Source: Candidatus Fermentibacterota bacterium
Lineage (GTDB): Bacteria > JAFGKV01
Direction of reading: 5' to 3'
Assembly (NCBI GenBank): GCA_016928395.1
Contig: JAFGKV010000299.1
Span: forward strand, 1-6,224
DNA length: 6,224 nt
Shown: piece after piece, positions 1 through 6,224 of the stretch
Layout: each line of letters opens with the position of its first letter
Position numbering within the stretch: position 1 is the first letter of the stretch
Translations under genes and position numbers: made by a program
The notes under the pieces: generated by a model
Told to the model about the DNA's origin: nothing
The model's input: only the letters and a program-made list of their open reading frames with translations
The model's database searches: none

Positions 1-762
1 AGAACCTGGATCGAAAGCGAGCTGTTCAAGCACGATCCCGAGGCTTTTATGGCCATGATCAGGCCTCCCGGTTTTCTGGTTACCTATGATTACCCCCCGG
101 TGTTTGCCTTGTTCTGCATGCCCTTTACCTTCACTGACCTGTTCGGCTTCGCCGCGATCTGGTGGCTGCTCACCGTCGGCCTCTATCTGCTCTGCATCAT
201 GGAGGTGACGCGCAACCTGCGGCTGAAGCTGGTTCTCTGCGCGGCCGCGCTGCACTTCCCGCCGTTTCTCAATCATCTTCGCTTCGGGAGCACGGTGGTC
301 ATCGTTATGGGCCTTGCCCTGCTCTTCGGAAGCTTCGGTATCGCCCTGGCAGGGTGGTTCAAGCTCTACCCCTGGGTTCTGGCGCTGCGCCGGGACGGCA
401 GGATGAGACCCGTTCTTGCATGGAGCGCGATTCTGGGAATCGCCGGGCTAGCGGCCACCCATGGAGACATCCAGCCATTCTACGAGTGGATGAGCAACCT
501 CCGGCAGTATCAGCATGCCGCGGGCTTGAACAATGCCGCAACATGGATCCGCGTGGGTATGGCTCTCGTCCTGCTGGTCATCTCTTTGGTCAAACGCTGG
601 CATCCGGCCATCGTGCTGGCCATCGGCCAGGGGCTTTCTCCCGTGTGGTGGCCGGGGTACTGGTGCGCCTTCGTGCCCGTGGCGGCCATGGGCATCGAGC
701 GAGCGCTCGAACGGCTGTGGCCCCTGCTCCATAGGCGAATGTTGCGGAGCGCGACGGCATGA
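1..762 (+). CDS. GT87 (DUF2029)-type membrane glycosyltransferase, 3' part
   Basis: The 253 visible residues are the C-terminal part of a multi-pass membrane protein. The frame is open to the left edge, so the ATG at 49 is not taken as the start. Family landmarks of GT87/DUF2029 (which includes mycobacterial PimE-type polyprenyl-phosphomannose mannosyltransferases) are YPPVFALFCMPF near visible residues 31-42, the membrane segment AAIWWLLTVGLYLLCIM, and WFKLYPWVLAL at 119-129, matching the usual 'A-x-x-K-x-YP' loop. About six hydrophobic segments follow in order, ending in a basic tail (HRRMLR). Such enzymes normally transfer a sugar from a lipid-phosphate donor on the outer side of the membrane. 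The N-terminal region with the expected catalytic Asp lies outside the window, so activity cannot be judged. Oddities: the usual 'GQ.N' motif before the KxYP loop reads FGST, and that inter-helix stretch is short. The stop overlaps the next gene by ATGA, implying co-translation. The family call is fairly sure; the substrate is unknown. Confidence 0.8.
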   Translation, partial: RTWIESELFKHDPEAFMAMIRPPGFLVTYDYPPVFALFCMPFTFTDLFGFAAIWWLLTVGLYLLCIMEVTRNLRLKLVLCAAALHFPPFLNHLRFGSTVVIVMGLALLFGSFGIALAGWFKLYPWVLALRRDGRMRPVLAWSAILGIAGLAATHGDIQPFYEWMSNLRQYQHAAGLNNAATWIRVGMALVLLVISLVKRWHPAIVLAIGQGLSPVWWPGYWCAFVPVAAMGIERALERLWPLLHRRMLRSATA

Positions 763-765
763 GGA
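746..765 (+). promoter_or_regulatory. Candidate ribosome binding sites for the AftB-like gene
   Basis: Two starts are possible for the downstream gene. A GGAG at 746-749 lies 9 nt before the ATG at 759, which forms the ATGA overlap with the upstream stop. A GAGGA at 761-765 lies 8 nt before an in-frame ATG at 774 (residue 6 of the longer form). The overlap arrangement favours 759, but the second site has the stronger Shine-Dalgarno match. The difference is only five residues in a polar N-terminal tail. Confidence 0.35.
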
Positions 766-2675
766 TCTCCCCAATGGAGCCCGGCCGCACGCGCCCACGA
801 GAAGGGCTCACCACCCGTCGCATTCTATGGGCCATGGTCATCCTGGCATTGTGCGCCCATGCGGTGGTGCTGGTGCGCACCGCGTGGGTCCACGATGACG
901 CGTTCATCACCATGCGAACCGTCTCCAACCTTCTGGGCGGCCACGGCATGACCTACAATGCCGGCGAACGCGTGCAGACCTATACCCATCCGCTGTGGAT
1001 GCTGGTCATGACCGCAGCGTACGGGCTCACCAGGGAGCCCTTCTACACGCTAATCGCCCTGGGCGGCCTCCTCTCGCTGATCGCCCTGGGCATCGTCGCC
1101 TTGAAGCTGGCGAGTTCACCCTATCAGGCCGTGTTAATCGTAACGCTGGCAACCACGTCGAAAGCCCTCACCGACTATTCGACCTCAGGACTCGAGAACC
1201 CTCTGGTCCATGTGCTTCTGGTCTTGTTCGCCTCGACGCTCTTCCTGGCGCGCCCTTCGAATTTCGGGCGCTTGGCCCTGCTGGCGGGCCTGGCCGTGTG
1301 GACGCGGCCCGATGCGGGGCTTCTGGTCGCTCCCGCACTGGTGTGTGCGTTCATGAGTGCGGGCCCGCGGCGTGGGAAGCGGTTGCTCATGGGGCTATCG
1401 CCCCTTATCGCGTGGATGGCCTTCCAGATCTGGTACTATGGATTCCCGTTCCCCAATACGGCATACGCCAAGCTGGGCGCCGGCATTCCGGCTCTCAGCG
1501 TGGCCCAGCGCGGCCTGTGGTACCTGTGGAACTCTCTCCTGTGGGACCCGCTGACCCTCCTCACTCTCGCGGCTGGTGTGGTCGGGGCATGGGTGAGTAG
1601 GCAGCGGGCTTTGGGTGTGGGCATTCTGTTGTACCTGGCCTACGTCGTTCGCGCGGGGGGAGATTTCATGAGCGGGAGGTTCCTGACCCCGCCCTTGTTC
1701 ATGGCGCTGATCGTGCTGGCACGGCTATCAATGTCCAGACCGCGGGCCTTGCTGGCCGCCGGGCTGATACTCACCGTGAGCCTTTCCACACCTCGATCGC
1801 CGCTTCTGTCCGGCCGCGGATACGGCCGCGAGGGAGGCCCCCCGCAGCGGAGTTTGGGCGGGATATGCGATGAGCGCGCGTACTACTACCAATCATGGGG
1901 TTTGCTCACCGTGCCCCGAGGCACACCCTTCCAAGACCGGCACCGGGCAGCCGTGGCGGAGGGCCTCTCGACTCGAAGGGTAATGTGGCGAAAGGGCGTT
2001 GGCTTTGCCGGATTCTTCCATGCCGGCCCTCACGACTACGTGATCGACGCCTTTGCCCTGACCAGTCCCCTCTTGGCACGCCTCCCGGCTGCCCAGGACC
2101 AGCCATGGCTCGTCGGCCACATCAAGAGATGGATTCCCAGCGGCTACTTCGAGTCGCTCAGGACGGGCGAGAACCTCATTCACGACGAGAACCTCCGTCA
2201 GTTCTACGACCGGCTCCGTATCATCACTCAGGGAAGCCTCACCAGCGTATCGCGTCTGGGCGAGATCGTACGGATGAATACTGGGGCCTACCGCCACCTC
2301 GTGGCCCAGCCTCGTCACTACGATGTACCCATCGGCCTTCTGGCCCGGGTGCACGCTCCGGCGACCACCTGGGAAGCGGTGTGGGAATGCCCGATAGTCC
2401 CGGAAGGGAGCGTCGGCCTCATTCTGAACGGCCGCACCAATGCCCGAGGGTTCGACATCAGGCTGAGCGGAGAAGCCGTCTACGGGATCACACTCCTGCG
2501 CGGCGGCGTAGAGACGTACTCCATTGCCGTGGGTGCGCCTGGTTCCGTAGGAGTGCCCGAGTCGGTGTTCGTCGAGGTTCCACCCGAGGTAGTAGTGCAC
2601 GGCTATGAGATGGTTCGTGTCCGCCCTCTGGGCGGTACCGGCCACGCCGTGAGCGATCTGCGCCTAATGGAGTAG
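759..2675 (+). CDS. AftB-like (GT89-like) GT-C membrane glycosyltransferase with C-terminal beta-rich domain
   Basis: This 638-residue membrane protein resembles mycobacterial AftB (terminal arabinofuranosyltransferase, CAZy GT89) and its many uncharacterised bacterial relatives. Visible landmarks in order: first helix about 22-40; external loop with the DD pair at 46-47 (VHDDAFITMR), the likely catalytic acids of GT-C enzymes; GHGMTYNAGERVQTYTHPLW at 61-80; SGLEN at 143-147; WTRPDAG at 181-187; YYGFPFPNTAYAKLG at 226-240; GGDFMSGRFLTPP at 300-312; about ten helices ending near 342. A soluble external part follows with VGFAGFF, IDAFALTSPLLARLP (429-443) and IPSGYFESLRTGEN (459-472), typical of this family. 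Residues from about 522 to the end look beta-rich and may bind glycan. Expected role: transfer of a pentose or hexose from a polyprenyl-phosphate donor to a glycan outside the membrane. The ATGA overlap with the GT87-like gene suggests one operon. Homology is confident; arabinose specificity is not established. Confidence 0.8.
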   Translation: MRISPMEPGRTRPREGLTTRRILWAMVILALCAHAVVLVRTAWVHDDAFITMRTVSNLLGGHGMTYNAGERVQTYTHPLWMLVMTAAYGLTREPFYTLIALGGLLSLIALGIVALKLASSPYQAVLIVTLATTSKALTDYSTSGLENPLVHVLLVLFASTLFLARPSNFGRLALLAGLAVWTRPDAGLLVAPALVCAFMSAGPRRGKRLLMGLSPLIAWMAFQIWYYGFPFPNTAYAKLGAGIPALSVAQRGLWYLWNSLLWDPLTLLTLAAGVVGAWVSRQRALGVGILLYLAYVVRAGGDFMSGRFLTPPLFMALIVLARLSMSRPRALLAAGLILTVSLSTPRSPLLSGRGYGREGGPPQRSLGGICDERAYYYQSWGLLTVPRGTPFQDRHRAAVAEGLSTRRVMWRKGVGFAGFFHAGPHDYVIDAFALTSPLLARLPAAQDQPWLVGHIKRWIPSGYFESLRTGENLIHDENLRQFYDRLRIITQGSLTSVSRLGEIVRMNTGAYRHLVAQPRHYDVPIGLLARVHAPATTWEAVWECPIVPEGSVGLILNGRTNARGFDIRLSGEAVYGITLLRGGVETYSIAVGAPGSVGVPESVFVEVPPEVVVHGYEMVRVRPLGGTGHAVSDLRLME

Positions 2676-2727
2676 CGTACAGCCAAACGAGAATCGGCGA
2701 CGCAGCCTCTCTGGGAGATTCAAGATG

Positions 2728-2751
2728 GACTATTCTAATGTTAGAATAGTC
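2728..2751. repeat. Perfect 11-bp inverted repeat, AT-rich, between convergent genes
   Basis: The arms GACTATTCTAA and TTAGAATAGTC are exact reverse complements separated by TG. On RNA this folds as a 10-bp stem with a 4-nt loop on either strand. The element is conspicuously AT-rich against its GC-rich surroundings. Its place between two convergent stops suggests a bidirectional transcription terminator, but no T-run follows on either side. The short spacer and symmetrical TTCTAA-TTAGAA core would equally fit a dimeric repressor operator. The symmetry is certain; the function is open. Confidence 0.85.
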
Positions 2752-2851
2752 TGTCGAACACCGCGAGAACTCCTTCTCACCCCGGGCATGCACTTCAGGG
2801 GCAAGGCTGCGGCCCTACCCGCGCGTCCTTCGCCGCCCCACGACCCATGTG

Positions 2852-2866
2852 TCCGGCAGCGCCGGA
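2852..2866. repeat. Short GC-rich hairpin downstream of the minus-strand operon
   Basis: TCCGGC and GCCGGA are perfect 6-bp arms around the 3-nt spacer AGC, about 47 bp beyond the stop of the minus-strand operon. There is no following T-tract in either direction, so it is at most a weak or factor-assisted terminator. Hairpins of this size also arise by chance in GC-rich DNA. Confidence 0.4.
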
Positions 2867-2912
2867 ATCAAACACGCCCGGTGCGCCGCCAACCATCAGC
2901 AGCCCCGCCCAT

Positions 2913-4916
2913 TCAAGCCTCCCCCTCATACACCCAATAGTGGCACGAAGTCAAATCGCCTTCCACCACGACCTTGACAGTCCCTTTGGCGGAGACCGGG
3001 ATGGAGTGATGGCTGAACCCGTCTTCGAGCGCCAGCCGGCCGCTGAAGGCCTGAATCCCGTCGACAATGACCCGAACCAGCGGATTAGACTCCTCCAACG
3101 GCGCGGGCGCCTCGGGATCCCGGTAGTACCTGGCCACGATGCTGCCGCCCTCAGAGGGAAGGGTCAGCGTGAATTCCTCTCGTCTGACGCGCCGGCCTCC
3201 ATCCCAGAACTCTTCTCCTTGGCGAGGCAGCATACTCGCTGGGCCGGGCTTCGGCCAGTGGCGATAGCCTTTCACTCGTTCAGACGACGCGTCTCCGACA
3301 TCCAACTCGTCGAAGGGCTCTTCGAAGGGTGGCCGGTCGGCCAATGGTGAGAGATCAAGCGGTCGTACGGTCCCGTAGTGCCGGTAGCGCACCTCGAAGG
3401 TCTCCTCCTGGCCAATCGAGAACTGGCTCAGCCATTCCTCCAGAGGACCCTCCGTGCCAAAGGTCGCCAAGACGACGCGCCGGGGGTAGGTTCGCTGCAC
3501 GTACTCGGCAGTCTCCAGGTACTTGCCGAAGCGGCCAAGCTGGCGGGACAGGACTGGATCATTGCTCACGGAGAGCGAATACCACGGGGCGTTCCCGTCA
3601 AACCAGTACCGGGCCGGCGATTCCTGGCTGAGAACCGTTTCACCGGGAAAACGAGTGAGGATGTGGTCGGCGATCTGTTTGTCACATGCCACGTAGGTAA
3701 ATCCCTTCCGTGCCACCTCAACTGCCCCCAAACCGTGGGCCACCATGACCACCAACACGAACACGGTCGCCCCCGCCGCCCGCCGTCCGCCGATAGTCTC
3801 TGTTGCCAGGAGATCGAAAGCCCCCCCAAGGAAGAAGGGCATCACGACCTGTAGGTGCCGGTTGAAGTGGATTCCTGAGAAGACGGTGATGGAATCACCC
3901 GCGATCAGAAGGGCCATGTACCCGATCACAACAAGCAGCCAGCCCGGCCGGCGTCTCGCCAGGCCAATAATGCCGACAAGCCCGACCAGTGGTGGGAGGG
4001 TGCCAAGCCACCCCGATCCGCGAGCGCCGATCTTGGTCTGTGCTGAGAAGAGCCCGAGGAGGGTGCCTTTGATCTGATCAGTCACCCCGGCACACGCAGT
4101 CGTCAGACTATTGATGCCTTCATAATGGCTGATGTTCTGCGGCACGACCCCCATCGGCATGAGGCTCCCGGTCAGATGCAGGGATAGGAGCGGCGGGACG
4201 GCCAACACGCAGCAGCCGGGGAGAAACCGCCACATCCGGCTCCATCCGTGTGCGAACCCGAAGAAACTCACCAGTACGACATAGGTAGACAGGCCTTCGG
4301 GTCTGCAGAGGCCGGCCAGGAGGGCCAAGGCCATGAAGCGTGGGAAGGAATGGAGCGAAGCCAAGGCTCCCCAGAAGAAGGCGAAGAAGAAACCGAAGTT
4401 GGTGTGAAACACATTGCCGAAGATTCCCGGCGCCAGGGCACACGCGAAGGCCGCCGGCACAGCCGCCGTTGGCATGAATCGCCGGAAGAACACCCACAAC
4501 GCCCGGGTCGCCGCCAGCGCAACGATGAGGCACATGACGAGTGCCGAGAGTACAAACGAGGAGGGCGAACGCAATCCGAGCCACCAGCCGGCCGAGTAGA
4601 GGAGCGGGCTGAGGAAATCGGAGTGCATGGTTGACGGTGGATCCCCGGGATGCACCTGAAGGGGATGGCCGTGTACCCAGGTTCTGGCAAACAAGAGGGT
4701 GTTCATCGTGTCGGGCTGGGGCATGCACCAGGCCTTGACCTCCGGTGCATACGCGAAGCCCATGTACACCGCCCACTGGACAACCACCAGCACCATGAGC
4801 AGTGCGACAACGCTGCGTTCCGGAAGGCCGAACAACCCGGCGCCCGGAGAATCGGGGAGCACACGCTGCTGTGAAGCGGCGTGATCAGACGAATCGTGAG
4901 GGCGCCGCACACTCAT
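2913..4916 (-). CDS. Large GT-C-like membrane protein with C-terminal soluble domain (paralog A)
   Basis: This 667-residue protein has a polar N-terminus (1-33), a first helix at about 36-55, then an external loop with PDTMNTLLFARTW at 68-80, whose D69 sits where GT-C enzymes carry a catalytic acid. Next come HSDFLSPLLYSAGWW (98-112), several helices, LCRPEGLS (203-210), MPMGVVPQNIS (253-263), KGTLLGLF (283-290), RGSGWLGTLPPL (299-310), and a DSITVFSGIHFNRHL motif (341-355) before the last helices (to about 397). The region 410-515 is a soluble external domain, and a further domain begins at DELDVGD (536-542) and ends in CHYWVYEGEA. It is homologous along its length to the gene directly upstream, whose stop overlaps this ATG by ATGA. 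The same landmark order as the AftB-like neighbour suggests a lipid-linked-sugar glycosyltransferase. I recognise no named family; enzymatic function is an inference from architecture and neighbours. Confidence 0.72.
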   Translation of the reverse strand: MSVRRPHDSSDHAASQQRVLPDSPGAGLFGLPERSVVALLMVLVVVQWAVYMGFAYAPEVKAWCMPQPDTMNTLLFARTWVHGHPLQVHPGDPPSTMHSDFLSPLLYSAGWWLGLRSPSSFVLSALVMCLIVALAATRALWVFFRRFMPTAAVPAAFACALAPGIFGNVFHTNFGFFFAFFWGALASLHSFPRFMALALLAGLCRPEGLSTYVVLVSFFGFAHGWSRMWRFLPGCCVLAVPPLLSLHLTGSLMPMGVVPQNISHYEGINSLTTACAGVTDQIKGTLLGLFSAQTKIGARGSGWLGTLPPLVGLVGIIGLARRRPGWLLVVIGYMALLIAGDSITVFSGIHFNRHLQVVMPFFLGGAFDLLATETIGGRRAAGATVFVLVVMVAHGLGAVEVARKGFTYVACDKQIADHILTRFPGETVLSQESPARYWFDGNAPWYSLSVSNDPVLSRQLGRFGKYLETAEYVQRTYPRRVVLATFGTEGPLEEWLSQFSIGQEETFEVRYRHYGTVRPLDLSPLADRPPFEEPFDELDVGDASSERVKGYRHWPKPGPASMLPRQGEEFWDGGRRVRREEFTLTLPSEGGSIVARYYRDPEAPAPLEESNPLVRVIVDGIQAFSGRLALEDGFSHHSIPVSAKGTVKVVVEGDLTSCHYWVYEGEA

Positions 4917-6224
4917 GGGGACTCATCCCCGGGCTCGTTCGCCACCACCCCCCGGGGTTCGACGGGCGCGGACGCGGTCCAGTAGTGATACGAGTGAAAC
5001 AGGCCGCTCACCTCAAATTGAGTCGGCCCCTCCACCGACAGAGGAACCCAAACATCGACAAAGCCCGAGGAGAGATGTGGCGCATGATGGTACACCGTAT
5101 CCCCCTGCGCGAGGATTGTGACGAACAGACGATCGAGATTGAGCGACACGGCAGCCTGCGTGCCCCCCAGGTCGAACCCGTCATATTCCGCCCTGTACCG
5201 GGCTACGAGAACCCCATGAGGGGGAACCCGCATGGTGAACTGCTCCCGGGTCACCAGCGGCCGCCCCCCATCCGCGATGCAGCCATCACGATGCAGGAAT
5301 CCCCCGGCCGGCATGATCAGATCATCACGCCACCGATAGCCATGGGCATACTCAGACAGAGGATCACCCACATCCAGCTCATCGGCACAACTCGGATAGG
5401 GACGGCTGTCCGCCAGGGCGTCGGGCCTTACCCCTCGAATCTGCACCCGGTGCTCTCCTGCCCAGACGGTCGTGAGCGAGTCAGTCACGGATCGAAGCCA
5501 CGTGCCCAGGGATCCCGATACTCCGTAGTCAAGCCACAGGTCCGGGGAGCGGCGCTGGATCACCTCACCCAACTCGGTCAAACGGCCAAAGCGCCTGACC
5601 AACCTTCCCATCTCAGCGTCAACCTGGGGGCTCAGCACAAACCAGCGCACCCGGTTGTCGCCCCAGTAGGCTGCCTTACCTGATTCGTCCATGACCAGAG
5701 CCCCAGGCCACTGCGCCGCGATATGATCCACGGCAGCCTTGTCGGCCGCGATGCCCCCTACGGCCCGCCGGTTTTCGGCGAGCGAGCCAACGAGCTGGAG
5801 GAGGATTACGACGAAGAAGAACCCCACGATGGTTCGATACGCCCAGGCCTGCGTCCCGCAGATCAGACGAGCGCCCAAAAGCCCAAAGCCGATCAAGAAT
5901 GGTGTGAACACATGGAGATGCCGGTGCCAGTGAGTTCCGGAAAAGGAGGTGAAGGAATCGGCAAAGGTGAACAGCGTGACCGCCGCGCCGATCATGACCA
6001 GCCACCGGGGGCGCGCGATCAGCAGTCCCACCACGGCACAGAACAGCAGCAGGGGCGGCAGCACGCCAATCCATCCCGAACCAGCCTGGCCTACGGTGGT
6101 CCCCGAGGGGAAAAGACCCAGGAGTACCCCCTTGACATGATCGGTGAATGAGGCCATGGCGATATGCAGCGCGTCCACACGCCCGTAGTAGTTCAGGATG
6201 TTCTGAGGAGCGACCCCCTGCGGC
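4913..6224 (-). CDS. GT-C-like membrane protein, 3' part (paralog B)
   Basis: 436 codons are visible. The frame stays open through the right edge (reading PQGVAPQNILNYYGR before the GTG at 6178), so that GTG is not the start. Alignment with the downstream paralog places the first visible residue at its residue 254, so roughly 250 residues are missing. Landmarks by visible residue: KGVLLGLF (31-38), AGSGWIGVLPPL (47-58), DSFTSFSGTHWHRHL (89-103), four helices at about 52-70, 73-90, 104-123 and 130-148, then a soluble region with DHIAAQWPG (166-174), and a C-terminal domain from DELDVGD (281-287) ending SYHYW plus a short Pro-rich tail. The protein is presumed anchored in the cytoplasmic membrane with its C-terminal domains outside. 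It is probably translationally coupled to the downstream paralog. A glycosyltransferase role is inferred, because the N-terminal loop that should carry the catalytic Asp is off the window. Confidence 0.75.
   Translation of the reverse strand, partial: PQGVAPQNILNYYGRVDALHIAMASFTDHVKGVLLGLFPSGTTVGQAGSGWIGVLPPLLLFCAVVGLLIARPRWLVMIGAAVTLFTFADSFTSFSGTHWHRHLHVFTPFLIGFGLLGARLICGTQAWAYRTIVGFFFVVILLQLVGSLAENRRAVGGIAADKAAVDHIAAQWPGALVMDESGKAAYWGDNRVRWFVLSPQVDAEMGRLVRRFGRLTELGEVIQRRSPDLWLDYGVSGSLGTWLRSVTDSLTTVWAGEHRVQIRGVRPDALADSRPYPSCADELDVGDPLSEYAHGYRWRDDLIMPAGGFLHRDGCIADGGRPLVTREQFTMRVPPHGVLVARYRAEYDGFDLGGTQAAVSLNLDRLFVTILAQGDTVYHHAPHLSSGFVDVWVPLSVEGPTQFEVSGLFHSYHYWTASAPVEPRGVVANEPGDESP
4917..4930 (-). 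promoter_or_regulatory. Shine-Dalgarno-like site folded in a small hairpin before paralog A
   Basis: On the minus strand GGGGA (4930-4926) lies 9 nt before the ATG at 4916 and is the only purine-rich candidate ribosome binding site there. It is exactly complementary to TCCCC (4921-4917) across a TGAG loop, giving a 5-bp stem. The site lies inside the last codons of the upstream gene, so ribosomes finishing that gene would open it. This would couple translation of the two paralogs. The pairing is seen; the regulatory effect is inferred. Confidence 0.4.

Larger units (their letters stand above)
2676..2912. other. Convergent intergenic region without a convincing gene
   Basis: These 237 bp separate the stops of the two convergent gene pairs. 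I see two symmetrical elements, a perfect AT-rich inverted repeat at 2728-2751 and a GC-rich hairpin at 2852-2866, and no canonical stem plus T-tract terminator on either strand. A 71-codon frame from 2725 has a GGGAG 7 nt upstream, but its product is Pro/Arg-rich, ends inside the opposing gene, and looks like chance coding in GC-rich DNA. Confidence 0.7.

Noticed and set aside
49-51. ATG at 49 as the start of the first gene
   Set aside because: The frame is open for 16 codons before it to the window edge, and GT87 proteins need a long N-terminal part that is missing here.
1811-1830. Direct repeat CGGCCGCG twice within 20 bp in the AftB-like gene
   Set aside because: It is in coding sequence and encodes a Gly/Arg-rich linker after the last helix; chance in GC-rich DNA is enough to explain it.
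1893-2645. 250-codon minus-strand frame and the overlapping 237-codon plus-strand frame
   Set aside because: Both overlap the conserved C-terminal half of the AftB-like gene and have no recognisable motifs.
2719-2747. Possible promoter with TAGAAT as -10 in the inverted repeat
   Set aside because: The -35 candidate (TTCAAG) matches poorly, the same hexamer occurs on the other strand purely by symmetry, and no convincing gene follows in either direction.
2725-2940. 71-codon plus-strand frame with GGGAG 7 nt upstream of its ATG
   Set aside because: Codons 2-9 are the inverted repeat, the rest is Pro/Arg-rich low-complexity sequence, and it ends inside the opposing gene. The ribosome-site match alone is too weak.
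4802-5683. 293-codon plus-strand frame antisense to the two paralogs
   Set aside because: Its product is rich in Arg, Pro and His with no hydrophobic or domain pattern. The opposite strand carries clear homologous proteins, so this is a GC-rich shadow frame.
6176-6178. GTG at 6178 as the start of the right-hand gene
   Set aside because: The 15 codons before it (PQGVAPQNILNYYGR) match the interior of the neighbouring paralog, so the gene continues beyond the window.

Overview
The window is a GC-rich (by eye about 60-65% G+C), gene-dense bacterial fragment made almost entirely of integral-membrane, GT-C-type glycosyltransferase-like genes. There is no rRNA, tRNA, ribosomal protein or other phylogenetic marker, so the organism cannot be named. 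High GC, tightly overlapping genes and the protein types would fit a high-GC, possibly environmental, bacterium. Nothing indicates a phage, plasmid, insertion sequence or CRISPR array.

Layout: two pairs of overlapping genes point at each other. On the + strand, the 3' part of a GT87 (DUF2029-type) membrane mannosyltransferase-like gene (1-762, cut by the left edge) overlaps by 4 bp (ATGA) a complete 638-residue AftB-like (GT89-like) membrane glycosyltransferase gene (759-2675). On the - strand, the 3' part of one large membrane protein gene (4913-6224, cut by the right edge) overlaps by 4 bp (ATGA) a complete 667-residue gene (2913-4916). The two - strand proteins are clear paralogs along their whole shared length. 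The convergent junction (2676-2912, 237 bp) holds no convincing gene. It contains a perfect AT-rich 11-bp inverted repeat and a short GC-rich hairpin.

The AftB-like protein and the two - strand paralogs share landmarks in the same order: an acidic residue at the start of the first long external loop, an RP(D/E) motif, a G-x-x-x-P loop, and a GD...R...P motif near the last membrane helices. All three also end in a soluble, probably beta-rich C-terminal domain outside the membrane. The simplest reading is a glycan-assembly locus in which several polyprenyl-phosphate-sugar-dependent transferases act on the outer face of the cytoplasmic membrane. The sugar, acceptor and final polymer cannot be read from the sequence. 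The least described part is the pair of tandem paralogs, which look like a poorly characterised GT-C family with a fused C-terminal domain.
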